A DNA stretch of 64,000 nucleotides from Kineosporia sp. NBRC 101731 (GCF_030269305.1 NZ_BSTC01000009.1:124001-188000), one strand, 5' to 3'. Shown: positions 26,971 to 35,887, counted from the stretch's first letter. Notes: generated from the letters alone by a model not told the origin. Made by a program: numbers and translations.

Positions 26971-27975
26971 ATGGCACGACCGATCACTCTTTTCACCGGC
27001 CAGTGGGCCGATCTGCCGTTCGGGGAAGTCTGCCGGCTGGCCTCCGGCTGGGGATACGACGGGCTGGAGATCGCCTGCTGGGGCGACCATCTCGATGTCG
27101 TGCGGGCGGTTGAGGACGACGCCTACCTCCAGGACCGGCAGGACGTCCTGGCCAGGTACGGCCTGAAGGTCTGGGCGATCTCCAACCACCTGACCGGCCA
27201 GGCGGTCTGTGACGACCCGATCGACACCCGGCACCGTGGCATCCTCACCGACCGGGTCTGGGGTGACGGATCACCCGAGGGGGTGCGCCGAAGGGCGGCC
27301 GAGGAGATGACATACACGGCGAGGGCGGCGAGCCGGCTCGGCGTCGACACCGTGGTCGGCTTCACCGGCTCGGCCATCTGGAAGTACGTGGCGATGTTCC
27401 CGCCGGTCTCCCAGGAGCTGATCGACGCCGGGTACCAGGACTTCGCCGATCGCTGGAACCCGATCCTCGACGTCTTCGACGAGGTTGGGGTGCGGTTCGC
27501 CCACGAGGTGCACCCGTCCGAGATCGCTTATGACTACTGGACGGCCCGGCGTGCGCTGGAAGCGATCGGTCACCGGCCGGCGTTCGGGCTGAACTGGGAC
27601 CCGAGCCATTTCGTCTGGCAGGACCTCGACCCGGTGGGATTCCTGTGGGACTTCCAGGACCGGATCTACCACGTGGACTGCAAGGACGCCAAGCGTCAGG
27701 TCGGCAACGGCCGCAACGGGCGGTTGGGGTCGCACCTGGCCTGGGCCGATCCGCGCCGGGGCTGGGACTTCGTCTCCACCGGCCACGGAGACGTGCCGTG
27801 GGAGGCCTGTTTCCGCATGCTCAACGCGATCGGTTATCAGGGGCCGATCTCGGTGGAGTGGGAGGACGCGGGGATGGACCGGCTGGTCGGGGCCCCGCAG
27901 GCCCTGGACTTCGTCCGTACGCAGTTGTTCGACCCGCCGGCGACGTCTTTCGATGCGGCGTTCAGCAGCCGGTAG
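26971..27975 (+). CDS. Sugar phosphate isomerase/epimerase family protein (xylose isomerase-like TIM barrel)
   Basis: Cytosolic 334-residue TIM barrel without signal peptide ([20 protein letters not shown]). The start ATG 26971 has GGGAGG 4 nt upstream; an in-frame GTG at 26959 overlaps that RBS and is rejected. Typical barrel motifs: [52 protein letters not shown] and [12 protein letters not shown], which supply the Glu/Asp/His metal ligands of the family. Several hydroxypyruvate-isomerase-like and inosose-type enzymes share this architecture, so the exact reaction is open. It closes the sugar locus and ends 1 bp from the convergent SDR gene. Confidence 0.9.
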   Translation: MARPITLFTGQWADLPFGEVCRLASGWGYDGLEIACWGDHLDVVRAVEDDAYLQDRQDVLARYGLKVWAISNHLTGQAVCDDPIDTRHRGILTDRVWGDGSPEGVRRRAAEEMTYTARAASRLGVDTVVGFTGSAIWKYVAMFPPVSQELIDAGYQDFADRWNPILDVFDEVGVRFAHEVHPSEIAYDYWTARRALEAIGHRPAFGLNWDPSHFVWQDLDPVGFLWDFQDRIYHVDCKDAKRQVGNGRNGRLGSHLAWADPRRGWDFVSTGHGDVPWEACFRMLNAIGYQGPISVEWEDAGMDRLVGAPQALDFVRTQLFDPPATSFDAAFSSR

Positions 27976-27976
27976 T

Positions 27977-28687
27977 TCAGCTCTGGGCGGTCGGGCGCAC
28001 GACGATCTCGTTGACGTCGATGTCGGCCGGCTGCTCGATGGCGAAGGCGATGGCCCGGGCGATCGCGTCCGGGCCCATCGCCACCCGCTCCACCTGTTCC
28101 CGCATCTGGGGGGAGGCGCCGTCGACGAACTCGGTCCGGGTCATGCCGGGGGAGACCGCCGTGACCCGGATGCTGTCGCCCATCTCCTGCCGCAGCCCCT
28201 CGGCGATCGTGCGCACGGCGTTCTTCACCCCGGCGTAAACCACCTGACCGGGCACGATCCGCAGACCGGAGGTCGAGACGGTCTGCACGAAGTGCCCGCT
28301 GCCCTGCTCCCGGAACAGCGGCAGGGCCGCGCTGATGCCGTACAGCACGCCGCGGAGGTTGACGTCGATCATGGCGTCGATCTCGGCCGTGCTGAGGGTC
28401 TCGAAACTGCGCACGGTGGCCACCCCCGCATTACTGACCAGCACGTCCAGGCGCCCGAACCGCTCTTTCGCCGTGCGGACCAGCTTCTGGGCGTCCTCCC
28501 AACTGGTGACGTCCGTGGTCACCCAGTCCGCGCGTCCACCATGGGATCGGATCTTGTCGGTCAGGGCCTGGAGACGATCGGCCCGCCGCGCGGTGAGCAG
28601 CACGGTGGCGCCGCGGGCGGCGAGCAGTTCGGCGGTGGCCTCACCGATGCCGCTGCTGGCGCCGGTGATGGCGATGACCTTGGACAT
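27977..28687 (-). CDS. Short-chain dehydrogenase/reductase (classical SDR)
   Basis: NAD(P)-dependent oxidoreductase of 236 residues. Cofactor loop TGASSGIG (residues 8-15), NAG at LVSNAGVA, catalytic Ser in TVSTSG and Tyr-x-x-x-Lys in VYAGVK; C-terminal PGMTRTEF. ATG at 28687 follows a GGGAGAAACC-type RBS. Divergent from a TetR gene, with two operator-like palindromes between them, so it is the likely target of that repressor. Substrate unknown. The frame stays open far upstream, but that is antisense to the TetR gene. Confidence 0.92.
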   Translation of the reverse strand: MSKVIAITGASSGIGEATAELLAARGATVLLTARRADRLQALTDKIRSHGGRADWVTTDVTSWEDAQKLVRTAKERFGRLDVLVSNAGVATVRSFETLSTAEIDAMIDVNLRGVLYGISAALPLFREQGSGHFVQTVSTSGLRIVPGQVVYAGVKNAVRTIAEGLRQEMGDSIRVTAVSPGMTRTEFVDGASPQMREQVERVAMGPDAIARAIAFAIEQPADIDVNEIVVRPTAQS

Positions 28688-28703
28688 GGTTTCTCCCGGA
28701 GCT

Positions 28704-28753
28704 AAGTGGACAAGTGTCCGCTTGGCTGACGATAAACGGACGCGTGTCCGCTT
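28704..28753. promoter_or_regulatory. Two TetR-type operators between SDR and tetR-like genes
   Basis: Site 1 (28704-28723) has arms AAGTGGACA and TGTCCGCTT around AG, with one mismatch. Site 2 (28734-28753) has arms AAACGGACG and TGTCCGCTT around CG, with two mismatches. Both share GTGTCCGCTT and their centres are 30 bp apart, about three helical turns. They fill the 96-bp divergent intergenic region, the expected place for autoregulation and SDR control by the TetR protein. Confidence 0.75.
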
Positions 28754-28783
28754 GCAAGTGCCGCGCTCGGTAGGGTGGGTGGC

Positions 28784-29341
28784 ATGGCTCCCACGGTGCG
28801 CAGGGCGGATGCCGAGCAGAACCGCGCCCGTCTGCTCGAGGTGGCCCGCGCGGCGCTGACGCGTTCCAGCGACGCCACGCTGAACTCGATCGCCAAGGAG
28901 GCCGGCGTCGGGCAGGGCACGCTGTACCGCCATTTCCCGACCCGGGAGGCCCTGCTGGTCGAGGTCTACCGGGTCGACCTGCGGGATCTGCTGGACGCGG
29001 CTCCCGGGCTGCTGGAGGGGAATCCTCCGGACATCGCGCTGCGGCTGTGGCTGGAGCGGCTGGCCGCCTACGGGCGCATCAAGCACGGGGCGGCGGCCGC
29101 GGTGCGGGCGGCGACGCGGGCCGATCTGTCGGCGGAGTACTACGCCGAGACGGTCGGGGTGATCGGCACGCTGCTGGCGGCCGGGCAGGCGGCGGGACTG
29201 CTGCGACCGGACGTGGATGCCGAGGAGGTGCTGCTGCTGGTCGGTTTTCTCTGGCGCGTGCCGAACGAGGACTGGGAGCGGCGCACGGCGCACCTGCTGG
29301 ATCTGGTGCTCGACGGGCTCCGGCGGCGCCCGGTGGCCTGA
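28784..29341 (+). CDS. TetR/AcrR family transcriptional regulator
   Basis: A ligand-controlled repressor of 185 residues. The N-terminal HTH is LNSIAKEAGVGQGTLYRHFPTREALLVEVY (about residues 33-63 in segments). The C-terminal ligand/dimer domain has the profile of small-molecule sensors (ADLSAEYYAETVGVIGTLLAAGQ). ATG 28784 is preferred over an in-frame GTG 9 nt earlier; no clear RBS is seen, so it may be leaderless. Divergent SDR and paired operators suggest it regulates itself and the SDR. Confidence 0.92.
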   Translation: MAPTVRRADAEQNRARLLEVARAALTRSSDATLNSIAKEAGVGQGTLYRHFPTREALLVEVYRVDLRDLLDAAPGLLEGNPPDIALRLWLERLAAYGRIKHGAAAAVRAATRADLSAEYYAETVGVIGTLLAAGQAAGLLRPDVDAEEVLLLVGFLWRVPNEDWERRTAHLLDLVLDGLRRRPVA

Positions 29342-29371
29342 ACACCGGTTCGGGTTTGACAAGATGATGGG

Positions 29372-29767
29372 GTGCGTAACCCGATGCGGATGATGGCCGC
29401 GACCACCCTCATCAGTGAGGCGCTGGTGATGTTCTTCGCCGGTCTGGTGGCGAAGGACCTCTCCTCCCTGTCCACCGGCACCGCGCTGGGCATCACCTGT
29501 GGCCTGGCCGTGGTCTGCTTCGTGACCGCCGGACTGCTGCGCAGCCGCGCCGGGTACGTGATCGGGTCGGTGTTGCAGCTGGCGATCTTCGCCGTCGGCA
29601 TCTGGGTACACACCATGCTGTTCCTCGGCGTGCTCTTCGGGGCGCTGTGGATCGCGTCACTCGTCATCGGGTCCCGGCTGGAGCGTGAGGGGGCCGAGCG
29701 ATGGGCCCTGCACGAGGCCGAGCAGGCGAAACAGGAGCGCGACGGGGAATTCACCGAGCCCGCCTGA
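29372..29767 (+). CDS. DUF4233 family membrane protein
   Basis: A small integral membrane protein of 131 residues with about four hydrophobic segments (ALVMFFAGLVAKDL, ALGITCGLAVVCFVTAGLL, VIGSVLQLAIFAVGIWV, LFLGVLFGALWIASLVIG) and a charged C-terminal tail. It matches the DUF4233 proteins that normally sit directly between folC and ndk in actinobacteria. Here ndk is still 1.2 kb downstream, but folC is 13.5 kb upstream. Start GTG 29372. Molecular function unknown. Confidence 0.85.
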   Translation: MRNPMRMMAATTLISEALVMFFAGLVAKDLSSLSTGTALGITCGLAVVCFVTAGLLRSRAGYVIGSVLQLAIFAVGIWVHTMLFLGVLFGALWIASLVIGSRLEREGAERWALHEAEQAKQERDGEFTEPA

Positions 29768-29858
29768 GCCTCACCGCCCACCGGCACGCCCGGGCCGCCC
29801 GGAGATTCACGTCGATCGGCCCGGGACAGCCCGGGAAACCTGGGTTAGCGTCCTGGCC

Positions 29859-30521
29859 ATGCGCATCGTGATCGCCGGAGGGCACGGGAAGATCGCTCTG
29901 ATCCTGGGGCGGATGCTCCACGACCGCGGGGACGATGTGGTCGGCATCATCCGTAACCCGGCTCACGTGGACGACCTGCGCGGGATCGGGGTCACCCCCG
30001 CCGTGCTGGATCTGGAGACCGCGGACGTCGAGGCCGTGACCCGGCTTCTGGCCGGTGCCGACGCCACCGTTTTCGCGGCCGGGGCCGGCCCGGGAAGCGG
30101 CGCCGCGCGTAAGGACTCGGTCGACCGGGCTTCGTCCGTGCTGCTGGCCGAAGCCGCCGAGAAGGCCGGTGTGCCACGGTTCGTGCAGGTTTCGAGCATC
30201 GGCGCCGACTCGGTCGCCGACGGTGCCCGGCCCGACGGCGTCGACGACGTCTTCCACGCCTATCTGCTGGCCAAGCTCGCTGCCGAGGACGATCTACGCA
30301 CGCGCGATCTGGGCTGGACCATCCTGCGCCCCGGTGCGCTCATCGACGGGCCGGGTACCGGTCAGGTGCGGCTGGCACCGAGCGTGAACCGGGGCTCGGT
30401 ACCCCGGGCCGACGTGGCCGCGGTGATCGTGGCGCTGCTCGACGCGCCCGGAACCGCGAAAAAGGTGCTGGAGCTGGTCGGCGGCAACACCGAGATCGCG
30501 GCAGCGATCCGCCGGGCCTGA
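29859..30521 (+). CDS. NAD(P)H-binding (atypical SDR / NmrA-like) protein
   Basis: A 220-residue Rossmann-fold protein. The N-terminal nucleotide loop is RIVIAGGHGKIA, the atypical-SDR Gly pattern; the VQVSSIGAD strand and the DVFHAYLLAKLAAEDDL helix place a Tyr-x-x-x-Lys at YLLAK. The C-terminus has PRADVAAVIVALLD and LVGGNTEI, typical of NAD(P)-dependent sugar epimerase-like/NmrA proteins. ATG 29859 is chosen because it begins the Rossmann strand; no strong RBS. The stop codon lies inside a 17-bp tandem repeat. Specific function not known. Confidence 0.85.
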   Translation: MRIVIAGGHGKIALILGRMLHDRGDDVVGIIRNPAHVDDLRGIGVTPAVLDLETADVEAVTRLLAGADATVFAAGAGPGSGAARKDSVDRASSVLLAEAAEKAGVPRFVQVSSIGADSVADGARPDGVDDVFHAYLLAKLAAEDDLRTRDLGWTILRPGALIDGPGTGQVRLAPSVNRGSVPRADVAAVIVALLDAPGTAKKVLELVGGNTEIAAAIRRA

Positions 30522-30566
30522 GTTTCGGGTCGGCCTGAGTTTCGGGTCGGCCTGAGTTTCGGGGGG
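30516..30566 (+). repeat. 17-bp tandem repeat, three copies
   Basis: The unit GCCTGAGTTTCGGGTCG occurs at 30516-30532 and 30533-30549, then with two changes at 30550-30566. It starts inside the last codons of the preceding gene and ends just before the stop of the convergent small ORF. It looks like slippage-generated local duplication. Confidence 0.85.
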
Positions 30567-30568
30567 TC

Positions 30569-30790
30569 TCAGGCCGCCGGCGTGGGGTCGTGCTGCTCGG
30601 CGTGTTCAGGGGCGCGGCGGGGCATCGGGATCACCCGCGACCCGGACTGTTCCTCGTCCACCGGTGGACGTTCCTTGCCCTCGTCGCGCAGGTGTGGACG
30701 CACGATGGCCAGCAGGGTGGGCCGGTGGGTGTTCTCGATGGCCGCGGACAGGACTGATGTCAGCACGGTGGACAGCGGGGGTCGTTCCAT
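30569..30790 (-). CDS. Small hypothetical protein
   Basis: A 73-residue ORF reading MERPPLSTVLTSVLSAAIENTHRP, then a polar, Pro/Glu/Arg-rich tail. The ATG at 30790 has GGAGG 4 nt upstream (GGAGGAGTC). This start is preferred over the longer open frame because that extension covers the ndk promoter region. No recognisable domain. It is between convergent and divergent neighbours (NAD(P)-binding protein and ndk). Real expression is plausible from the RBS but not certain. Confidence 0.5.
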   Translation of the reverse strand: MERPPLSTVLTSVLSAAIENTHRPTLLAIVRPHLRDEGKERPPVDEEQSGSRVIPMPRRAPEHAEQHDPTPAA

Positions 30791-30978
30791 GACTCCTCCA
30801 GCAAATGGTTCGGTGACAGTATGCAACCGCAATGTCACTTCATTGATTCCATCGCTTGGTGTCAGTGGAGTCTTGAGGCCTTCAGGGTGACCTTCGCGCA
30901 TCCGGGGCACCGGCCATCGATCGGTGTTCGTTAGGCTCTGCTGCGCCCGTGTCAACATCATCGAGAGGGACAATGACC

Positions 30979-31401
30979 ATGGCCTCGGAGCGGACGCTCG
31001 TTCTTGTCAAGCCGGACGGCGTGCGCCACCGCCAGATCGGCGAGGTGCTGCGCCGTATCGAGGCGAAGGGGTATGACGTCGTCGCCCTGAACCTGCTGGT
31101 GCCCACCGCCGAACTGCTCGAGAAGCACTACGAGGAGCACGTCGGCAAGTCCTTCTACAACAACCTGGTCGAGTTCATGATGTCCGGCCCCGTGGTGGCC
31201 GCCGTCGCCGAGGGCGAGCAGGTCATCGCGGCCTTCCGCTCGCTGGCCGGCGCGACCGACCCGATCAAGGCCGCCCCGGGCTCGATCCGTGGCGACCTGG
31301 CCCGCGACTGGGGCACGGCCGTGCAGCAGAACGTCGTGCACGGCTCGGACTCGCCGGAGTCGGCCGAGCGCGAGATCGGGCTCTGGTTCCCGGGTCTGTG
31401 A
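30979..31401 (+). CDS. ndk: Nucleoside diphosphate kinase
   Basis: Transfers the gamma-phosphate of ATP to NDPs via a phospho-histidine. The 140-residue protein is of standard length. The N-terminus is ERTLVLVKPDGVRH; active-site His121 lies in QQNVVHGSDS, and the nucleotide-site SIRGDLARD is intact. The start is ATG 30979, whose distance to GAGAGGGA (30963-30970) is 8 nt; the ATG two codons earlier is only 2 nt from that RBS. The DUF4233-ndk neighbourhood is ancestral in actinobacteria, though three genes are now in between or nearby. Confidence 0.96.
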   Translation: MASERTLVLVKPDGVRHRQIGEVLRRIEAKGYDVVALNLLVPTAELLEKHYEEHVGKSFYNNLVEFMMSGPVVAAVAEGEQVIAAFRSLAGATDPIKAAPGSIRGDLARDWGTAVQQNVVHGSDSPESAEREIGLWFPGL

Positions 31402-31426
31402 GGACTCGTTAGCCGTCGCTCCATCC

Positions 31427-31478
31427 GGAGGGCGTTGCCGGGCTCGTCTGCGGACGAAGTGGCCCGGTGGCGTCCTCC
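31427..31478 (+). terminator. Terminator after ndk
   Basis: A long three-part hairpin: GGAGGGCG 31427-31434 with 31471-31478, GCCGGGC 31437-31443 with 31462-31468, and TCGTC 31444-31448 with GACGA 31453-31457, with a TGCG loop. A TTTT run at about 31484 follows. Confidence 0.82.
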
Positions 31479-31565
31479 GCCCATTTTGTCGGTGGGTGGC
31501 ACTAGTTTCGCCGCGTGGTCGAAATAGTGGTGTCCGTCCGGGAAAAGCGGGAAGTGGTCTGAATC

Positions 31566-32951
31566 GTGCAGGCGCTGGCGACATACTCCTACCGGGGTCC
31601 CTCCGAGCTCACCGGTCTGTCCGGCCTGCGATTGCAGACCAGTGGCGGGCCGGCGGCCAACCCGCGGTTCTTCAGCGGTGACGTGACCGTTCCGGGGGCG
31701 GCCGCGGCGGGTCTCCTGGTGGTCTCCGCGGTGGCCGCGGCCGACTTCCGGCGCACCCGGACGCAGATGATGCTCGACCCGGTGGTGACCGCCGAGGAGA
31801 GCAAGCTCCGCTTCGAGGCGTTCTCCGGGTGCACCGGTGTGCACGTGCGGCTCGACCTGCTGCCCGAGGCACTCGACGGCGACGGGTTCCTGCGGCACGG
31901 CACCACGAACATCGACATCAACGCACCTCTGCGCCGGGCGCTCGCCCGGGTGCGGGACGGTCGCCTGCACCTGGACGTCGGTCCCGACGATGTCGCGGTC
32001 ACCACGGCCACCGAGCGAGTGGTGGAGCGGAAGGTGCCGCTGCCGGCCTCCTGGCTGCGTGGTTTCACCGAGACCCAGGTCATCGCCTCCGGGTTCGACG
32101 TGCGGGCCGAGGTCGACCGGCTCTCCGCCGCGGCCTTCCTGGCCCGGCTGCCGGGCAAGGCCACCCGCGACACGCTCTGGGTGGTGCCCGCCGGCCGCGG
32201 GCTGCGGCTGACGGCCCGGCCGGTGGCAGGGGCCGTCGGGCTCGGTGGGGCGCAGCGGCTGAGCCTGCTCACCCCCTTCCTGCGGCACGCGAAAACGCTG
32301 CGGGTGTACGGCGCCGCTCCTGGTTCCGGGCCGTCGCAGGCCACGGGCAGCTGGGAGCTCTCCGGTCCCGGCCTGCGGCTCACCCTCACTCTTTCCCCGC
32401 AGGCCTCCAGGGGTTTCGCCGGTGAGGGGGCCGGGCTGATCCATCTGTCCGGGTCGCAGGCCGAGGCCGACGCCGATCTGGTGAGCACCCTGCTGGCCTG
32501 GGACACCGCGATCGACGTGGCCGGCCTCGCGCAGTCGTCGGGCCTGACCACCGAGCGGGTCCGGGCGGCGCTCACCGTGCTCGCCACCGCCGGCCGGGTC
32601 GGCTACGACGTGGCCGAGGCCGCCTATTTCCACCGCTCGCTGCCCCAGGGCCCGGGCGTCGAGCAGCTGAATCCCCGCCTGCGCCGGGCCCGCTGGCTGG
32701 TGGCCGAGGGCGCTGTGACCGTGACCGACCGGGGCACAGAGGTACTCGGCTCCCAGGGGCGGGTGCATCTGGTGCGCACGGCCGGCGCGACGGCGAGCTG
32801 TACCTGTACCTGGTGGGAGGAACATCGCGGCGACCGCGGTCCGTGCGCGCACGTGCTGGCGGCCGGGCTGCTCTCGGGCGCCGTGCCGGACGAGGCCGGC
32901 GCCGGTGTTGCGGGTGTTGCGGGTGTCGCGGGTCAGGAGGCGATGGCGTGA
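31566..32951 (+). CDS. SWIM zinc-finger domain protein
   Basis: A 461-residue protein. The SWIM motif C-x-C-x(n)-C-x-H is present near the C-terminus: Cys412, Cys414, Cys427 and His429 (CTCTWWEEHRGDRGPCAH). SWIM domains bind nucleic acid or protein. The remaining 400 residues form an uncharacterised alpha/beta region (ATYSYRGPSELTGLSGLRLQT at the start). The C-terminal tail contains the repeat GVAGVAGVAG. GTG 31566 is the start. Its stop overlaps the start of the next, much larger gene (GTGA), so both are made together. SWIM proteins of this kind are often paired with DUF6493-like proteins in actinobacteria; role unknown. Confidence 0.85.
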   Translation: MQALATYSYRGPSELTGLSGLRLQTSGGPAANPRFFSGDVTVPGAAAAGLLVVSAVAAADFRRTRTQMMLDPVVTAEESKLRFEAFSGCTGVHVRLDLLPEALDGDGFLRHGTTNIDINAPLRRALARVRDGRLHLDVGPDDVAVTTATERVVERKVPLPASWLRGFTETQVIASGFDVRAEVDRLSAAAFLARLPGKATRDTLWVVPAGRGLRLTARPVAGAVGLGGAQRLSLLTPFLRHAKTLRVYGAAPGSGPSQATGSWELSGPGLRLTLTLSPQASRGFAGEGAGLIHLSGSQAEADADLVSTLLAWDTAIDVAGLAQSSGLTTERVRAALTVLATAGRVGYDVAEAAYFHRSLPQGPGVEQLNPRLRRARWLVAEGAVTVTDRGTEVLGSQGRVHLVRTAGATASCTCTWWEEHRGDRGPCAHVLAAGLLSGAVPDEAGAGVAGVAGVAGQEAMA

Positions 32952-35689
32952 GCGCCGACTGGGAGGTCCTGCGCGGTCATCTGGCTGGGTACCGGGTGGA
33001 GCAGGTCGAGCAGTTCGTCACCGGCCTCGACCCGCAGTCGCGGGCGGCCCTGAGTAAGCATCTGACCACGTACGTCCGCTCCGGGTCGCCGGAGTTCGCG
33101 TGGTCGTCGGGGCGCGCGGAGAACTGCCGGCTGCCGTCGGTGGCGGTGGCGGCGGTGGGCCTGCTGCCCTCGTCCGCCGCCGTCGCCACGATGCTGGGCC
33201 GGGCCGACCTGCGGTGGGACTGGCACCTGCTGCCGGTGAGCCGGATGGTCGCCGTCGCGGCCGCCCGGGGCGCCGACTGGCTTCCCGACCTGGCGGCCCG
33301 GATGGCCACGAAGCTGCCGCGCGATCCGGACGACGGTGCCTGGCGCGGGGTTGCCGACCTGGTCGCCGCCACTGGTGCCCCGGTGCCCGACGGCGACACC
33401 TTCCTCCTCGGCTGGGCCGCCTGGCTGCGCGAGCCGACCGTCTTCAGGGAATGGCCCCCGGCCGAGGGCGAGCGCGTCACCCTGACCGTCCGGCGCCTGC
33501 TCGACGGCCCGTTCCTGACGGCGTTGCTGCCCCGGGTCTTCGAGGTCAACGGCTTGGGGCTGATGCTCGGCACACCCGAGGTCGCGGTCGCCCCGTCGCT
33601 GGTGGCCCTGGTGAACGCCGGGCGCATCGACCGGGCCGAGGTGCTCGACGGCTGCCTGGCCCGCCAGTACCAGCCCGATCGTCCGGGTGCCCTGCGGTTC
33701 TTCACCGGTCTGCACGACCTGCTCGCACCGACGGAGAAAGAACTGGCCGAGCGGGCGCAGGACTACGCCGACCTGGCCGCCTCCGCCCCGTCCCCGGTCG
33801 CGGCGTTCGCCCTGCGTCACCTGCGCACGCTGCTCGACGCCGGGCTCCTCGAGACCGACCTGCTGCTGGGGGTGGCGCCCACGGTGCTGGAGCGGCCCGA
33901 GAAGGGCAACGTGCGAGCCCTGATCACGCTGCTCGACCGGGCGGTGAGCGAGAGTCCCGGGCGCGCGGGTGACATCGTCACCGTGCTCGCGGGCTGCTTC
34001 TCCTCACCGGTCTACGACGTGGCCGAGAAGGCGCTGGCGGTGGTGCTACGCCGGGCCCGGCGGCTGAGCGACGCCGACCGCGAGACGATCGCGGATCAGG
34101 TTGCCCTCCTGCCGGCCGACCTGCGGGAGAAGGCACAGGCCGCCGGGCTGGGCGGTCCGGAGCTCGCCGCCGTGCCGGCCCCGCAGGAGGCGCCGCTTCT
34201 TCCGTGCGTCGACGAGCCCGAACCCTGGCTCACCCCGATCGCCGACCTGGCCGACCTGAAGACCGCTCTGGAGGGGAAGCTCGGGTTGTCCGGATGGACC
34301 GGCCGGGAACACGTCATGGCGGCGGTGGTTTCACTCAGCGCCGACCGTCCCGACGAGGTGCGCGAACTGCAGCGGGTGCTCTGGTCGCTGGCCAACGGGG
34401 TGCACGGGTTCGGGGGCAAGCACGGTTACTGGGCAGCCGGATGGAACCACGGGCAGGCCCATTTCCTCGAGGCGGAGCAGTGGCCGTACGACCCTCTGAT
34501 GCTGTCGCTCTCGGAGCGGGTGCACCGGGTGGAGAAGTTCGTGACGGCCCGCGACGCACTACTGGCGGGCCGGCCGACCCCGCACCTGCAGACCTGGTCC
34601 GACTACCCGCACCACGTGGTGCTGCTGCGCATGGCCGAGGCCGGCCTCGGCCTGGCCGGGCAACTGCCCGATTTCGACGGTCCGGTGCCGCCCCTGCTGC
34701 TGGCCACTCCCACCGACCGGTCCGGGCGGATCCAGGCGCAGACCCTGTTGTCACGTCTGCGGCGGGCCGAGTCCGAGGGCTGGCAGCCGTGGCCACTCGA
34801 CCTGGAGCAGGCTCTGCTGAGGCTGCCCCGGAACACCGAGCCGAAGGTGCGAGAAGCCGCGGCCGACTTGACGTCTGCGGCCGGCCGGCGGTTCGCGCAG
34901 TGGCTCGGGGCCGGTGGGCTACCGGCTCCCGTCCAGCGTCTGCGCGGGGGGCTGCGCGCCCGGGAGGGCACCTACCGGGCCGACGAGAAGCGGCCCGGCG
35001 GGGTGCGGGTCGTGGACATCGAACCCGGTGGCGAACCTCGATCCGGGCTGCACCGCGGGCTCTTCCACATCGATCACAACGAACCCCCGTTCACCCGCCA
35101 CTGGATGGGCTCGCAACCTCCGGCCGACGTCTTCCCCGACCACCGCGAGGTGATCTCCGCCTGGGCGCTCACCGACATCGACCCGGTGCGCGAGGGTCAA
35201 GCGATCGACTGTCTGCCGTCGGGGCACGACTCCGGCGGGCCGATCGGCCCGGCGACCACCCTGCTGATCGCCTACCACCTGGGCTCCGACAGTGCGACGG
35301 GGCGCACGGCCGGGGTCGATGCGGTGCTGGGGCTGGCCGCCTCCGGCCACCTCGACGGCGCGGTGCTGGGCGAGCATCTCGGCGCCCTGATCGCCGACGG
35401 CCCGATCATCGGCACCCGGGTCTATCCGGAACTGGCCGAGGCGGCGAGAACCGGTGCCGGTCAGGAGATCTGGCGCGTGATGACCACCATGCTGCCGTAC
35501 GTGCTGGACAGCCGCCCGGCCGGTGTCCCCGACCTGCTGGCGCTGGCCACCGACCTGGCCGCACGGCATTCCGACGGCAGCAGCATCCCGAAGCTGGACG
35601 AGATGGCCGACCGCACCGGATCCGGTAAGGCAGTGCAGCAGGCCCGCCGGCTGCGGACGGCGATCCGGCAACGGGCGGGCATCGGCTGA
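32948..35689 (+). CDS. Large DUF6493-like helical-repeat protein
   Basis: A 913-residue cytosolic protein, GTG start overlapping the SWIM gene by 4 bp. No signal peptide, membrane helix or catalytic motif is seen. The N-terminal ~450 residues are rich in Leu/Ala helices (SRMVAVAAARGADWLPDLAARM, PVAAFALRHLRTLLDAG) consistent with HEAT-like repeats. The C-terminal half has a distinct segment (HRGLFHIDHNEPPFTRHWMG, SGGPIGPATTLLIAYHLGSD) that I associate with DUF6493 family proteins. Together with the SWIM protein it is a conserved but uncharacterised two-gene unit. The family name is from recall and should be treated as tentative. Confidence 0.75.
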   Translation: MSADWEVLRGHLAGYRVEQVEQFVTGLDPQSRAALSKHLTTYVRSGSPEFAWSSGRAENCRLPSVAVAAVGLLPSSAAVATMLGRADLRWDWHLLPVSRMVAVAAARGADWLPDLAARMATKLPRDPDDGAWRGVADLVAATGAPVPDGDTFLLGWAAWLREPTVFREWPPAEGERVTLTVRRLLDGPFLTALLPRVFEVNGLGLMLGTPEVAVAPSLVALVNAGRIDRAEVLDGCLARQYQPDRPGALRFFTGLHDLLAPTEKELAERAQDYADLAASAPSPVAAFALRHLRTLLDAGLLETDLLLGVAPTVLERPEKGNVRALITLLDRAVSESPGRAGDIVTVLAGCFSSPVYDVAEKALAVVLRRARRLSDADRETIADQVALLPADLREKAQAAGLGGPELAAVPAPQEAPLLPCVDEPEPWLTPIADLADLKTALEGKLGLSGWTGREHVMAAVVSLSADRPDEVRELQRVLWSLANGVHGFGGKHGYWAAGWNHGQAHFLEAEQWPYDPLMLSLSERVHRVEKFVTARDALLAGRPTPHLQTWSDYPHHVVLLRMAEAGLGLAGQLPDFDGPVPPLLLATPTDRSGRIQAQTLLSRLRRAESEGWQPWPLDLEQALLRLPRNTEPKVREAAADLTSAAGRRFAQWLGAGGLPAPVQRLRGGLRAREGTYRADEKRPGGVRVVDIEPGGEPRSGLHRGLFHIDHNEPPFTRHWMGSQPPADVFPDHREVISAWALTDIDPVREGQAIDCLPSGHDSGGPIGPATTLLIAYHLGSDSATGRTAGVDAVLGLAASGHLDGAVLGEHLGALIADGPIIGTRVYPELAEAARTGAGQEIWRVMTTMLPYVLDSRPAGVPDLLALATDLAARHSDGSSIPKLDEMADRTGSGKAVQQARRLRTAIRQRAGIG

Positions 35690-35787
35690 ACGATCGAACG
35701 AGCAGGCCGGCTGAGCCACGAAGGTCAGGTGAATCAGGAGATCGTGCGCGGACCGGTCGAGGCGGTCCGGGCCGACCGATGCTCCTG

Positions 35788-35887
35788 GCTGATCCTGGTT
35801 GACCCCGGCTGATCCTGGTTGACCCCGGCTGATCCTGGTTGACCCCGGCTGATCCTGGTTGACCCCGGCTGATTCTGGTTGATCACG
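35788..35887 (+). repeat. 20-bp tandem repeat, five units
   Basis: GCTGATCCTGGTTGACCCCG is repeated exactly four times (35788-35867) and once with changes (35868-35887). The period is not a multiple of three, and no gene uses it. The 340-bp gap from 35690 to 36029 holds this array and a second one, and no gene I can support. Confidence 0.95.

Noticed and set aside
30791-30973. Longer form of the small minus-strand protein starting at 30973
   Set aside because: It would overlap the ndk promoter and start; the ATG at 30790 has a proper RBS.
35788-35887. Possible CRISPR array
   Set aside because: The 20-bp units are directly adjacent, with no spacers and no cas genes; it is a simple tandem repeat.
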